64,000 nt of DNA from an uncultured Clostridia bacterium (GCA_944380265.1 CALWGY010000003.1:62001-126000), one strand, 5' to 3'. Positions 8,479-16,849 are shown, counted from the stretch's first letter. Program-made: numbers and translations. Notes: generated from the sequence alone by a model not told the origin.

Positions 8479-8508
8479 ATAATACCACTTAAAAAAGTTA
8501 AAAGTCAA
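8479..8508 (-). promoter_or_regulatory. Promoter of the aspS leader
   Basis: On the minus strand TTGACT (8503-8508), an 18-base spacer and TATTAT (8479-8484) place the transcript start just before the AAAGGA of the leader ORF. The preceding gene ends at 8531, so aspS-asnS forms its own unit. Confidence 0.7.
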
Positions 8509-8530
8509 ACCAAAAAAATAATAATATTTT

Positions 8531-9442
8531 TTATTTTTTAAATTCTTTTGGAATTTTTGCAATTTGTTCCTTAGAATTTTTTGCCAATTTTTCGTAATAT
8601 TGCCATTGTTCTTTTGTTAAATTGAAATGATTTTGTTTTAAAGCTTCCAACACTTTACACATAATAACTTCGTGATTTTGCAAAATTGTTTTTTGTTGTT
8701 GATAAGTCATGTAATGCAAATAAGACTTAAAATCAGCAAAAGCAGAAAAAATATCACGTGTAATATCTAAGTCCGACAACGAATATTTTGCAGTTCCAAC
8801 TTCCAAGTCAACAAACGAAAAACCTGCAGTTTTATCAAACAAAAAGTTTTCGGACCTGCCATCATCAATGTAAACATGATTTAAAGTTAAAACCTTAAAA
8901 TCTCTAACAAATTTATTAAAGAGCCTTTGATCGGCTTCTTTAAGTTGTTTTTGCATTGCAACGTTGTATCTATACATTGCATAACCAATTTGTTGCATTT
9001 CGGAAGGTTTAATTTCGCTTTCGTTTGCAATTTCAACATCGGTGTTGTTGTTATCTAAAACAGTTGTGTTAAAGGCAATTGCCCTGGCTGTGGAAGCATA
9101 GTGAACACTAAGCACACTTCCTTTTGCCCTTTCTTCAATTTTATAAAAATGATGTTTTCCTTTGTAACAACACAAAAGTTCTGGCGTGTTAACATTTTGT
9201 TCATTTTTAAGTTTGTTTAAAAACTCTTTTTGTTCTTCAAACACTTCTTCCAAATGAACACCTTGCTTGTCAACGTCAATTTCCGAAATATTTTTTAAAA
9301 TAACATAATCACCAAAATAGTAACAATATGAGTGCGCACCTTTTGTGTTTGGTTTAACACGCTTACCCCTTATGGCATATAGGTGCCCATGAATCATTTT
9401 GTTAAGCCTTATGTTTTCAATAAGTAATTCGCCTGCTGTCAT
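8531..9442 (-). CDS. Putative phosphotransferase with aminoglycoside/choline-kinase-like fold
   Basis: About 303 residues from ATG 9442, chosen because AAGGAGAAGGGG lies just upstream. The C-terminal half carries a kinase-like catalytic pattern, HVYIDDGRSENFLF followed 9-10 residues later by FVDLE. This resembles the H-x-D...N and D-x-D/DFG segments of APH/choline-kinase folds. The N-terminal half has YYFGDYVILKNIS and YKIEERAKGS, possible nucleotide-lobe strands. The fold assignment rests on these motifs alone and the substrate is unknown. No resistance or sugar-metabolism genes are adjacent. Confidence 0.5.
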   Translation of the reverse strand: MTAGELLIENIRLNKMIHGHLYAIRGKRVKPNTKGAHSYCYYFGDYVILKNISEIDVDKQGVHLEEVFEEQKEFLNKLKNEQNVNTPELLCCYKGKHHFYKIEERAKGSVLSVHYASTARAIAFNTTVLDNNNTDVEIANESEIKPSEMQQIGYAMYRYNVAMQKQLKEADQRLFNKFVRDFKVLTLNHVYIDDGRSENFLFDKTAGFSFVDLEVGTAKYSLSDLDITRDIFSAFADFKSYLHYMTYQQQKTILQNHEVIMCKVLEALKQNHFNLTKEQWQYYEKLAKNSKEQIAKIPKEFKK

Positions 9443-9528
9443 TATCCCCTTCTCCTTATAAATTAGCATAGCACAAAAAACCCGTTGATTCAATGGTTAA
9501 TTACTTTTTAAAATAATAAAATTTTTGT

Positions 9529-9557
9529 TTGACATTTTGCTTTTATTGTTTTTAAAT
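9529..9557 (+). promoter_or_regulatory. Promoter of the acyl-ACP thioesterase gene
   Basis: A perfect -35 TTGACA (9529-9534), a 17-base spacer and a weaker -10 TTAAAT (9552-9557) lie about 30 bases before the ATG at 9589. Confidence 0.5.
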
Positions 9558-9588
9558 TATTTTGAATTAAGCAATTAGAGGTAAGAAA

Positions 9589-10302
9589 ATGGCAGTTATG
9601 AAATATCAAACCAAAATAACACTTTATAACAGTTATTTTGATTATAACAACAAAATTAGTCCAGCAAAAGTTTTGGCAATTTTTCAGGACGTTGCAGCAC
9701 ATCATGCAGAAGAACTTGGCGTTGGATATTTGCCAATGCTTGAAAAAAACTTGTTTTGGGTGGTTAGCAGAATTAAGTTTGATGTGATTTGTGAGCCTCA
9801 AATTAATCAAACTGTTATTGTTGAAACATGGCCACACGAAAAAGGCAGAATTGATTTTGACCGTGACTATTTAATTTCTGATGAACAAGGCAAAGTTTTA
9901 GTTAAAGGAACCAGCAAGTGGTGTGTTATTAATGCAACAACCCGAGCACTTACCAGAACCGACGAAGTAAGTTATGTTGGTGAGTATTACAACAAAGTTA
10001 ATTACACGGAAAAATTTGCTAAAACACCAAACTTTGAAACTAGCGGAATGACCCCAGTTTATAACCATAAAGTTTATTTTTGCGAACTTGACCACAACAA
10101 ACACATGAACAACACAAACTATGCAAATTTGGTTTTGAATGTTATTGAAAACAAAAACATTAACCATTTTCAAATAAACTTTATTAACGAATGTAAACTT
10201 GATGACGTTATTTCAATTTACTACTTAAAACAAGATGGTGTTCAGCTTGTTAGCGGATATGTGGATGGAAAGGTTGTTTTCACAGCAGAAGTTAATGCCT
10301 AA
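9589..10302 (+). CDS. Acyl-ACP thioesterase (double hot-dog fold)
   Basis: A 237-residue enzyme of the acyl-ACP thioesterase family (FatA/FatB-like, PF01643 type), predicted to release fatty acids from acyl carrier protein in the cytoplasm. The N-terminal hot-dog domain shows YNSYFDYNNKISPAKVLAIFQDVAAHHAEELGVG in shortened clostridial form. The second domain begins near residue 150 with CELDHNKHMNNTNYANL, where Asn/His are catalytic candidates. It starts at ATG 9589 with AGAGGT upstream. It stands alone on the plus strand against the local direction; no fatty-acid synthesis genes adjoin it. Confidence 0.85.
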   Translation: MAVMKYQTKITLYNSYFDYNNKISPAKVLAIFQDVAAHHAEELGVGYLPMLEKNLFWVVSRIKFDVICEPQINQTVIVETWPHEKGRIDFDRDYLISDEQGKVLVKGTSKWCVINATTRALTRTDEVSYVGEYYNKVNYTEKFAKTPNFETSGMTPVYNHKVYFCELDHNKHMNNTNYANLVLNVIENKNINHFQINFINECKLDDVISIYYLKQDGVQLVSGYVDGKVVFTAEVNA

Positions 10303-10421
10303 TTAAAACCAAATGATAACAAATTTGTGTTATAGAAAAATGCTAGTAATGCACAAAACCTTAAAATTTTTTAGCATCACCATAAAATTTTTAAAACAAC
10401 AATCAAAAAAATATATAAATT
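10303..10421. other. Intergenic stretch after thioesterase gene
   Basis: A+T-rich spacer. ATGCTA near 10340 and TAGCAT near 10370 could pair as a loose hairpin, but there is no T-tract and no ORF. Nothing else supported. Confidence 0.4.
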
Positions 10422-10452
10422 AAAAAGACTAGTTTTCTAGTCTTTTTTTTTT
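10422..10452 (+). terminator. Terminator downstream of thioesterase gene
   Basis: AAAAAGACTAG-TTTT-CTAGTCTTTTT followed by further T. It lies 120 bases after the thioesterase stop and ends that transcript before the glycosyltransferase gene. Confidence 0.8.
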
Positions 10453-10560
10453 ACAGTTTTATACAATTTATATAAAAATTTGTTGCAGTGGGGACACTTC
10501 TTTTAAAATTTGGTTTACATATTTAAAAAAAACAATTAAAATTAAAAAATAATTAAAAGA

Positions 10561-10616
10561 TAAGTTATATGCAAAAATCCCTTGCGGAACTGTTTGCATT
10601 TAACTTATGATAATAT
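10561..10616 (+). repeat. Partial copy (3' hairpin module only) of the structured intergenic element
   Basis: TAAGTTA (10561-10567) pairs with TAACTTA (10601-10607) and, inside a T-T mismatch, ATGCAAA pairs with TTTGCAT, giving a 14-bp stem. The apex has CCCTTGCGG and the element ends in GATAATAT. The layout GCAAA-AATCCC...-TTTGC-...AACTT-GATAATAT is that of the 3' half of the full copies at 26.4-26.8 kb, but the outer stem has different, still complementary bases. It sits just upstream of the glycosyltransferase gene. Confidence 0.65.
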
Positions 10617-10669
10617 TGATTAAAATTATTGAATATACTACTATAAAATAATAATGTAAGGAACAAAAC

Positions 10670-12037
10670 ATGTACGCACAAGTTTTAGACATTGTTAACT
10701 GGACCATGATTGCCCTTATGGGTGTTTCGGTTCTGTTACTTATATATAAAATATTTTATCACATTTATGGCTTAATGCCGGCAAAAAAATTTCCTGATGC
10801 AAAACAAAACCACAAATATGCAATTTTAATTCCTGCCAGAAATGAAAGTTCGGTTATTGAAGGATTGCTAAAAAGTTTGAGAGAACAAGACTATCCACAC
10901 GAATTGTTTGACACATATGTTGTGGTGGAAACCGATTCCGACCCAACAGTGGAAATTTGCAAAAAATATGAAAATGTTTATTCTTTTGTTAGACCCGACC
11001 TTAATGTTAAAAGCAAAGGCGGAGCACTGGACCACATTTTAAAACACTTGTTAAATTCCGGCATTGCTAAGCAAAAAGGGTATGAAGCATATTTTATTTT
11101 TGATGCCGACAACACATTAAAACAAAACTTTTTAACAGAAATGAACAAAACATTTGATGCTGGATACGAAATTGCGTTAAGTTACCGAAATGCAAAAAAC
11201 TGGAACGATGGCTGGGTGGCAAGTTGCAGTGCATTAACATTTAGCATGTTAAATACCTTTCAAAACAAATGCAGATCCCGATTTAATCAAAATGTTTTGG
11301 TTAGTGGAACAGGGTTTTACATTGCAGCCCGAGTTATTAACGAACTTGGCGGTTGGCCATTTCAAACCCTAACAGAAGATGTTGAAATTTCTAACTATGC
11401 AGTTTTAAACAACATTAAGGGTGCATACAACGAAAACACCGAATTTTTTGATGAACAACCAATAAAACTAAAAATTAGTTGGAATCAACGCATTAGATGG
11501 GTTAAGGGTCACATGCAGGTTACAAAAAAATATTCCAAAAAACTAATTGAAAGTTCCTTAATTTCAAAAGAAAACAGGCTTGGAAAACTTGAATTTGGTT
11601 TGAACATTATTCCAATTGCAATTCCACTTGCAACCATAATTGTTTATTCCATAATAACACTGGTTATGGGCATTGTTGGTGTTTCAATTGGCGTGCCTAC
11701 CCCACAATGGAAACTGGCATTTATAAACTTTGGCGCAACAGTTTTTGGAAGTTACTTCTTCTTTGTTTTCTACACACTTGCAATGTTGTTTGCTGAAAGA
11801 AAACACATTAACATAACCACAAAAAATGCAATTAAAACTGTTGTTATGAATCCATTTTTTATGGCGTTATATTTACCAATATTTTTAACAGCCTTGTTTA
11901 AAAAAGAAGTTAAATGGAAACCAATTGACCGAAAACAAAATTGTTACAACTCCTCAATTGTTGAAAGCACCCTAACCGATTGTCCAACAAAAGAAGATGT
12001 TAAAAAAGACTTAGATGCAGAATTTATTAATAAATAA
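10670..12037 (+). CDS. Membrane glycosyltransferase, family GT2
   Basis: A processive-type GT2 enzyme of 455 residues. It has one N-terminal membrane segment (about 12-31), a cytoplasmic GT-A domain (about 48-300) and three or four C-terminal membrane segments (about 315-430). Catalytic motifs in order are ETDSD near 84, FDADNT near 145 (DxD), TLTEDVEIS near 240 (the ED base) and QRIRW near 275 (the Q/RxxRW motif of cellulose/hyaluronan synthase-like enzymes). The sugar donor is unknown. It starts at ATG 10670 with AAGGA. It is monocistronic, between a partial structured repeat and a bidirectional terminator. Confidence 0.85.
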   Translation: MYAQVLDIVNWTMIALMGVSVLLLIYKIFYHIYGLMPAKKFPDAKQNHKYAILIPARNESSVIEGLLKSLREQDYPHELFDTYVVVETDSDPTVEICKKYENVYSFVRPDLNVKSKGGALDHILKHLLNSGIAKQKGYEAYFIFDADNTLKQNFLTEMNKTFDAGYEIALSYRNAKNWNDGWVASCSALTFSMLNTFQNKCRSRFNQNVLVSGTGFYIAARVINELGGWPFQTLTEDVEISNYAVLNNIKGAYNENTEFFDEQPIKLKISWNQRIRWVKGHMQVTKKYSKKLIESSLISKENRLGKLEFGLNIIPIAIPLATIIVYSIITLVMGIVGVSIGVPTPQWKLAFINFGATVFGSYFFFVFYTLAMLFAERKHINITTKNAIKTVVMNPFFMALYLPIFLTALFKKEVKWKPIDRKQNCYNSSIVESTLTDCPTKEDVKKDLDAEFINK

Positions 12038-12065
12038 ATAAAAAAATAACTAATTAATAACCAAT

Positions 12066-12097
12066 AAAAAAATAGTTCTTAACGGAACTATTTTTTT
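12066..12097. terminator. Bidirectional terminator, glycosyltransferase / MFS genes
   Basis: A 13-base stem AAAAAAATAGTTC / GAACTATTTTTTT with a six-base loop between two converging genes. Confidence 0.85.
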
Positions 12098-12195
12098 ATA
12101 ACTTTTTAAATTTGTTTTTTATTTTAAATTTTTTGCATGTTACTTTTTAAGTTAAACAAACAAAATTTCAAATTGTTTAAAACCCATTTGAATTA

Positions 12196-13497
12196 TTAGT
12201 TGTTTTTGTTTTCACTGTTTGTTTGGATTGGGTTGGTTTTCTTATTGGTTTTTTTGGTTGTTTGCTCATTTTGTTTTTCAATTAGTTCATCAAGCATTTT
12301 GGCTTCATCTTTGTTTTTTGCCAAAATTTTTAATTCTTCCAAAGTTAAGCCATCTTCCTTTAACTTATCTTTTTTGTATTCATATGTGTAAGGTATGGCA
12401 TACAAGTAATATGCAACACCACCAATAATTATGCCAATTGGCAAAATGCAAGTTGCAACAGCAATTGTTGCTGGCAAAATTTTTGCACCAATTATTACTG
12501 CTTCACGGTTGCACACGTCATTAATCAACCTTGCATCTGGAACACCAACAAATTTGGAAAACATAACATTAACACAAAATGGATTAAGTAGCCCAATTAC
12601 AACTGTGTAAACCACCACAAACACATCATTTATAAAGAATGGAACAACCATTAAAAGTGTGCCAAGCAGTGCCGAGCAAACCAAACTTATAACATACCAA
12701 TGTTTTTCCGTGCTGATAAACGATGTTATTATGTTAGAAACAATAATTCCAAGTTCTAGCATTGTGTAGGACAAACCAATAATGTTAACATCAATGTTTT
12801 TAACTGCCAAAATTAGTGGCAATGTTTGGTCGATGGCAAAATCACGAAGTCCCATTAAAGCATAAAACCAAAGCAAGTTTGAACGATTGTTTTTAATGTT
12901 GTCTTCCAAAGTGTTTTTGGTGTTTGCAACTTCTTTAACCCTGCCATTTATTTCCTTAACATTAATAAGCAAAAACACAATGGAAACCGAATAAAACACA
13001 AAACAAATTAAAATGTTTACCCACAAATAATTGTTAAAAATTAACACACCACCAATAAGTGGAGCAATCATTTTACCCAAGTTTCCTGCATTTTCAAATG
13101 CAGAAACCGCTTTTGCGGTGTTGGGGTGTTTGTTAGTAACAGCAAAAATTGTGTTTAGTTCTGGCCAATAAAATGCGGTGTTAATTGCAACCAAAGTTGC
13201 CATAATTAACACAATCCACCAAGTAAAATTAATGTTAACAACAAACAAAACTTGCAAAGCAACAAGAGTTATTAACCTTAAACTGATTAAAAGCACCGGG
13301 TTTTTTGCACATATTTTTTTTGTTAACAAAATTAGAGTTGCCCTAATAACTTGTTCAAACAATAAAAAAAGCAATGCAAGAAACAAATTTTGCGTTGCAT
13401 TGTATATTAACACCGGAACAAAAAAACTAAAAAGTTTGTCCGCAATGTTATTAAATAATCTGTGCAGAGTTATGCTCATTTGTAAACTTAATTTCAT
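12196..13497 (-). CDS. MFS-type transporter
   Basis: A 433-residue polytopic protein with about 12 hydrophobic segments between residues 10 and 385, then a cytoplasmic tail rich in Lys, Glu, Asn, Gln and Thr. The layout (two six-helix halves separated near residue 190 by the charged NVKEINGRVKEV segment) fits a major facilitator drug or solute exporter; the substrate cannot be inferred. The assigned ATG at 13497 has no Shine-Dalgarno sequence and overlaps the end of a structured repeat (13496-13650); an internal ATG at 13479 lacks one too. Arrival of the element may have replaced the original start region. Confidence 0.75.
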   Translation of the reverse strand: MKLSLQMSITLHRLFNNIADKLFSFFVPVLIYNATQNLFLALLFLLFEQVIRATLILLTKKICAKNPVLLISLRLITLVALQVLFVVNINFTWWIVLIMATLVAINTAFYWPELNTIFAVTNKHPNTAKAVSAFENAGNLGKMIAPLIGGVLIFNNYLWVNILICFVFYSVSIVFLLINVKEINGRVKEVANTKNTLEDNIKNNRSNLLWFYALMGLRDFAIDQTLPLILAVKNIDVNIIGLSYTMLELGIIVSNIITSFISTEKHWYVISLVCSALLGTLLMVVPFFINDVFVVVYTVVIGLLNPFCVNVMFSKFVGVPDARLINDVCNREAVIIGAKILPATIAVATCILPIGIIIGGVAYYLYAIPYTYEYKKDKLKEDGLTLEELKILAKNKDEAKMLDELIEKQNEQTTKKTNKKTNPIQTNSENKNN

Positions 13498-13650
13498 ATT
13501 ATCGGAAGTTTTGTCTGCAAGCGCCGTTAGGCATTTGCAAGCAAAACTGATGTTTATTTAAACTACGGTGTTGTGCGAAAGCACAAAAAATTCGTTAGAA
13601 TTTGTTAAAATTTTATGCTAGTAAAATTTTAATTCCGCATAGTTTATATT
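13496..13650 (-). repeat. Structured intergenic element, divergent full copy
   Basis: Read on the minus strand it begins AATATAAACT and ends AACTTCCGATAATAT like the copies at 26.4-26.8 kb. Most internal sequence differs, but the same helices form: TTGTGC-GAAA-GCACAA (13571-13586), AAATTC-GTTA-GAATTT, a long TTAAAATTTTA/TAAAATTTTAA stem, and the outer AGTTTTG/CAAAACT stem with TGCAA/TTGCA inside. Its end overlaps the MFS gene start codon. Confidence 0.8.
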
Positions 13651-13689
13651 AAATATAATACCACAACAAAAACTAACTAAAAAATAAAA

Positions 13690-14220
13690 TTAATCAAAAT
13701 TTAAAAACACTATTTCTGAATTTTTTAAGTTTTCACATCTATGAAGTTCACGCCTTAAAAGTGGTCGCCTAATAAAAAACAAATCAACCGCTTCCCACAA
13801 AAACACCCAAGCCATAATTGTTACAATTTCGGTTAAAACCTGAATGTTAAATTTTGCAACAACCAAAAACAAAACTAACAAAACCACAACAGAAATGGCA
13901 AAAAGTATTAATGTTGCAATTAAATTAAATTTTAAATTTCTTTTAATTTCAGCAGATTCGTTTTCGTAATAATTTTTTATTGCACGCAAATAAATTGGTT
14001 TTTCGTTTTCTGCAATAGTTTTGCTTTTTATGTTTATTTTAAGAGAACTTGTTGGTTTTATTTGTTTTGCACTGTTTTCCAAAAAACCAGCAACTTCATC
14101 GGAAATAATTTCTTCGTTATCACTTGAATAAGGCGACAAAAAACTTGAATCATCATAAACTGTTAAGCTTATTGATGCAGGTTTTTTGTCTTCATTTTTT
14201 GTTTGTTTTAAATCATCCAT
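13690..14220 (-). CDS. Hypothetical two-TM membrane protein
   Basis: About 176 residues from ATG 14220, which has GGTG five bases upstream. Residues 1-85 are charged and soluble (DDSSFLSPYSSDNEEIISDEV), then come two membrane segments (roughly 105-127 and 133-152) and a short basic C-terminus. Within the second segment WVFLWEAVDLFFIRRP stands out: a Glu and an Asp next to a Phe-Phe-Ile-Arg-Arg boundary. I do not recognise the family. The HEIH-motif protein lies 140 bases upstream on the same strand, so they may be co-transcribed. Confidence 0.65.
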   Translation of the reverse strand: MDDLKQTKNEDKKPASISLTVYDDSSFLSPYSSDNEEIISDEVAGFLENSAKQIKPTSSLKINIKSKTIAENEKPIYLRAIKNYYENESAEIKRNLKFNLIATLILFAISVVVLLVLFLVVAKFNIQVLTEIVTIMAWVFLWEAVDLFFIRRPLLRRELHRCENLKNSEIVFLNFD

Positions 14221-14360
14221 TTTTTCACCATCAAATTTATTTTTTATAGTTTTAAAATTTTGTAGCATTTTAACAACATAAGTTTTAAGTAAATTTTAAC
14301 TGCTCTTATTAAATTTAATTACAATTTTTTTTAATAAAATTTTTAAACTTTTTAACTGAA

Positions 14361-15125
14361 TTACTTAACAAGTTTTTCAACCAACTGTTTGTTTTCGTTT
14401 AAAAACTTTAAGGATTTTATTAAAAAGTTTTCAAAATTGTTCGACTTATAAAGTTTTCTAAAAAAGTTTATAACACTTTCATCATTAATTTTTGTTTCAT
14501 AAAAAACATCGTATGCAGGTCTAACGGAACAAACTTCTCTAAGTTTTGAAAAATATATTATTGGGTCAACTGCAATTTCGGAAAGCAACCATTCAACATG
14601 CGGTGATTCAAATTTATCAGTTGAAATTTCAGGATAATATTCGCTAAACAACTGAAACCAATAAAAATGAATAAGTTCATGAATGCAAACTTCCAAAACC
14701 TCTTCCTTCTTTTTAATGTAAAACACATCAAAAGCATCTTCACTTAAATAGCGTGGGTTAACAGGGTTTAAGTTTACTTGTGCATTAAAACGCCTTATTC
14801 CTTTAAAAGCAATTTTAAAAATTTTTTCAAATTCCAAACAAACAAAGCGTTCGTTCTCGTTCCAAAAGGTTTGATATTCTTCAACCTTTTTTTTCATTTG
14901 ATTTTGTTTTATGTTATAAATTGGTGTTACAAAATTTTTGATTATTTCTTTTCTTTCTTGTTCAGTTTTTCCAATCAGTTCTTTTTTTTCAATTCCTAAA
15001 TTGGTTAAAATGTAGTTTGCAACGGTTGCATTTAAGTCTTCATCTGTTTTTAAAAATTCTGTTAAAATGTTAATTTGGTCATCTAACGTTTTAACACTAA
15101 AAATAACTTGTGGTTTTGAATACAT
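14361..15125 (-). CDS. Putative zinc metallopeptidase-like protein (HELIH motif)
   Basis: A 254-residue soluble protein without signal peptide. Residues around 147-151 read HELIH in ...EVCIHELIHFYWF..., a canonical HExxH zinc site. About 35 residues later WLLSEIAVD offers a Glu third ligand, as in gluzincins. The N-terminal 100 residues are helical and charged. There is no inhibitor motif, propeptide or export signal, so it would act in the cytoplasm. The family is not recognised; activity is inferred from the motif only. The next gene downstream on the same strand encodes a two-TM protein. Confidence 0.6.
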   Translation of the reverse strand: MYSKPQVIFSVKTLDDQINILTEFLKTDEDLNATVANYILTNLGIEKKELIGKTEQERKEIIKNFVTPIYNIKQNQMKKKVEEYQTFWNENERFVCLEFEKIFKIAFKGIRRFNAQVNLNPVNPRYLSEDAFDVFYIKKKEEVLEVCIHELIHFYWFQLFSEYYPEISTDKFESPHVEWLLSEIAVDPIIYFSKLREVCSVRPAYDVFYETKINDESVINFFRKLYKSNNFENFLIKSLKFLNENKQLVEKLVK

Positions 15126-15250
15126 AAAGTGTTTTTCCTTTTTTGTGTTTTAATTTTGTCAATTTCTTATATGTTTTTGTCAATAACATGTAAGTTTTTA
15201 AAAATTATTTGTTTTATTGTGGCATTTTTAATATTGTGTGCAAACAAGCA

Positions 15251-16051
15251 TTAGCTCTCAACTTTTTTTGCATGCTGTTTAACTATTTCCAAAATTTTAT
15301 CATGCAAAACACCATTAGTTAAAATTGCACCATCAATATCGGTGTCATATGGTTGGTTTGTTCCTTTAAAACTTGTAACCTTTCCACCTGCTTCTTCAAC
15401 AATAACTTTGGCTGCGGCAATGTCAACATTTTTGCCTTTTGTTCCGCCAAACACAACATACGAAAAGTCGCCTGTTGCAACATACATTGATGCATGTGTT
15501 ACCGACCCAACTCCCAAAACATATGTGTTTTTGCTAAGAACTTTTATAACATCGTTGCAATCATATCCCCAATATGGCCAAACATCAATGTGCCCCATTG
15601 TTTTCATGTTTTCAAACCCTAAACTGTTAACTTTAATTTGTTTACCATTTAAAAATGCCCCTTCACCTTTAACTGCATAGTAGGTTTTGTTTGTGAACGG
15701 ATCCAAAACAACGCCAACAATTGGTTCACCTTTATTTAACAGTGCAATGGAAAAAACCGCAATTGGAATGTGTTTTGCATACATGGCTGTTCCATCAACA
15801 GGATCGCACACCCAAACAAAATCACTTTTTCCAAAAGACTCTTCTTCACCATTAACGCTGTGCAGTGGGAAATGTTTTTTAACTTGCTTAATAACATAGG
15901 AGTTAATTGTTGTGTCTGCCTTTGTTACAATTGTGTTGTCTGCTTTGTATTTTTCGCCGTTATCATGCCTAAAATATTTTAACATTATCTTTTTTGCAAA
16001 TTTACTCATCTTTAAAGCAAATTTTAAGTATTCTTTGTGGTCTTCCTGCAT
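15251..16051 (-). CDS. Inositol monophosphatase family protein (SuhB/CysQ-like)
   Basis: A 266-residue Mg-dependent phosphatase of the IMPase superfamily. Metal-binding motifs are GEEESF near 69, DPVDGTAMYA (about 82-91) and the C-terminal GKNVDIAAAKVIVEEAGG, where Asp is a metal ligand. The true substrate (inositol phosphate, PAP or fructose 1,6-bisphosphate) is not determined by these motifs. It starts at ATG 16051 with AAAGGA. The UlaG-like hydrolase gene ends only 21 bases upstream, so the pair forms an operon. Confidence 0.85.
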   Translation of the reverse strand: MQEDHKEYLKFALKMSKFAKKIMLKYFRHDNGEKYKADNTIVTKADTTINSYVIKQVKKHFPLHSVNGEEESFGKSDFVWVCDPVDGTAMYAKHIPIAVFSIALLNKGEPIVGVVLDPFTNKTYYAVKGEGAFLNGKQIKVNSLGFENMKTMGHIDVWPYWGYDCNDVIKVLSKNTYVLGVGSVTHASMYVATGDFSYVVFGGTKGKNVDIAAAKVIVEEAGGKVTSFKGTNQPYDTDIDGAILTNGVLHDKILEIVKQHAKKVES

Positions 16052-16072
16052 AAGTTTTATCCTTTCGTTTTT

Positions 16073-16690
16073 TTATTTTACTAAAATTTTAACTTTTATT
16101 TGTTTATCAACATTTTGAACAAAAACTTTTTCATCTTCCTTTGAGCCAACAATGCAGTTATAATGCACAGGCACAACCATTTTAGGTTTTATTATGTTTG
16201 TTAAATTTGCCGCTTCCAACGCATTCATTGTGTATGTTCCGCCAATTGGAACAAACAAAACATCGGTTTTAATTTTTTTAAGTTCTTCTGTTGCATCGGT
16301 GTCGCCACAAATTGTGTAACTAACACCATTTAAAACTATGGTGTAACCCACAAAGCCCAAACTTAAAAAATGATGGTGCCCAACATTGTATGCTGGAAAT
16401 GTGGAAAACTTAATGCTTTGCACTTCATAACTTTTGTTTGGTTCAACCACAACAATTTGGTTGTTTATGTTCTTTTCTTCTAAAATTTTTGCAGAATCGG
16501 CGGTGCAAACAATTATTGTTTGGTTGTTTATAACATTTTTTATGGAACCCATATCCAAATGGTCGTAATGCGAATGTGTTATAAAAACAATTTTTGCATT
16601 GTTTAGTTTTGTGTTTATTTTAAAAGGATCAACATAAATGTTCCCGTTAATACAAATTGAACTGTGACAATTAACACTTAAATTATCCAT
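16073..16690 (-). CDS. Metallo-beta-lactamase-fold hydrolase, UlaG-like
   Basis: A 205-residue cytosolic metallo-beta-lactamase-fold protein. The metal motif THSHYDHLD lies near 35-43, followed by a conserved His in NVGHHHF near 104, GDTDAT near 129 and VPVHYN near 174. The single-domain layout matches the UlaG/YtkL group of metal-dependent hydrolases rather than beta-lactamases. The substrate is unknown. It starts at ATG 16690 after GAGG and is the first gene of a two-gene unit with the IMPase homologue. Confidence 0.85.
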   Translation of the reverse strand: MDNLSVNCHSSICINGNIYVDPFKINTKLNNAKIVFITHSHYDHLDMGSIKNVINNQTIIVCTADSAKILEEKNINNQIVVVEPNKSYEVQSIKFSTFPAYNVGHHHFLSLGFVGYTIVLNGVSYTICGDTDATEELKKIKTDVLFVPIGGTYTMNALEAANLTNIIKPKMVVPVHYNCIVGSKEDEKVFVQNVDKQIKVKILVK

Positions 16691-16812
16691 ACAAAAAACC
16701 TCGCTTTATTTTTTTATTATAAAATAAATAGCATAAAAAATCTATTAATAGATTTTTAATAATTAAAAAATCAAAAATTATTTTTTTATAAAAGTAAAAA
16801 TTATATAAAACC

Positions 16813-16849
16813 AAAAAAGTAACTCACGAATTTATGAGTTACTTTTTTT
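16813..16849. terminator. Terminator downstream of the ABC transporter gene
   Basis: AAAAAAGTAACTCA / TGAGTTACTTTTTT, a 14-base stem with an eight-base loop. Confidence 0.85.

Noticed and set aside
8298-8530. T-box riboswitch before aspS
   Set aside because: The conserved T-box core (TGGNACCGCG type) and specifier stem are absent; a short ORF with Asp/Asn codons is present instead.
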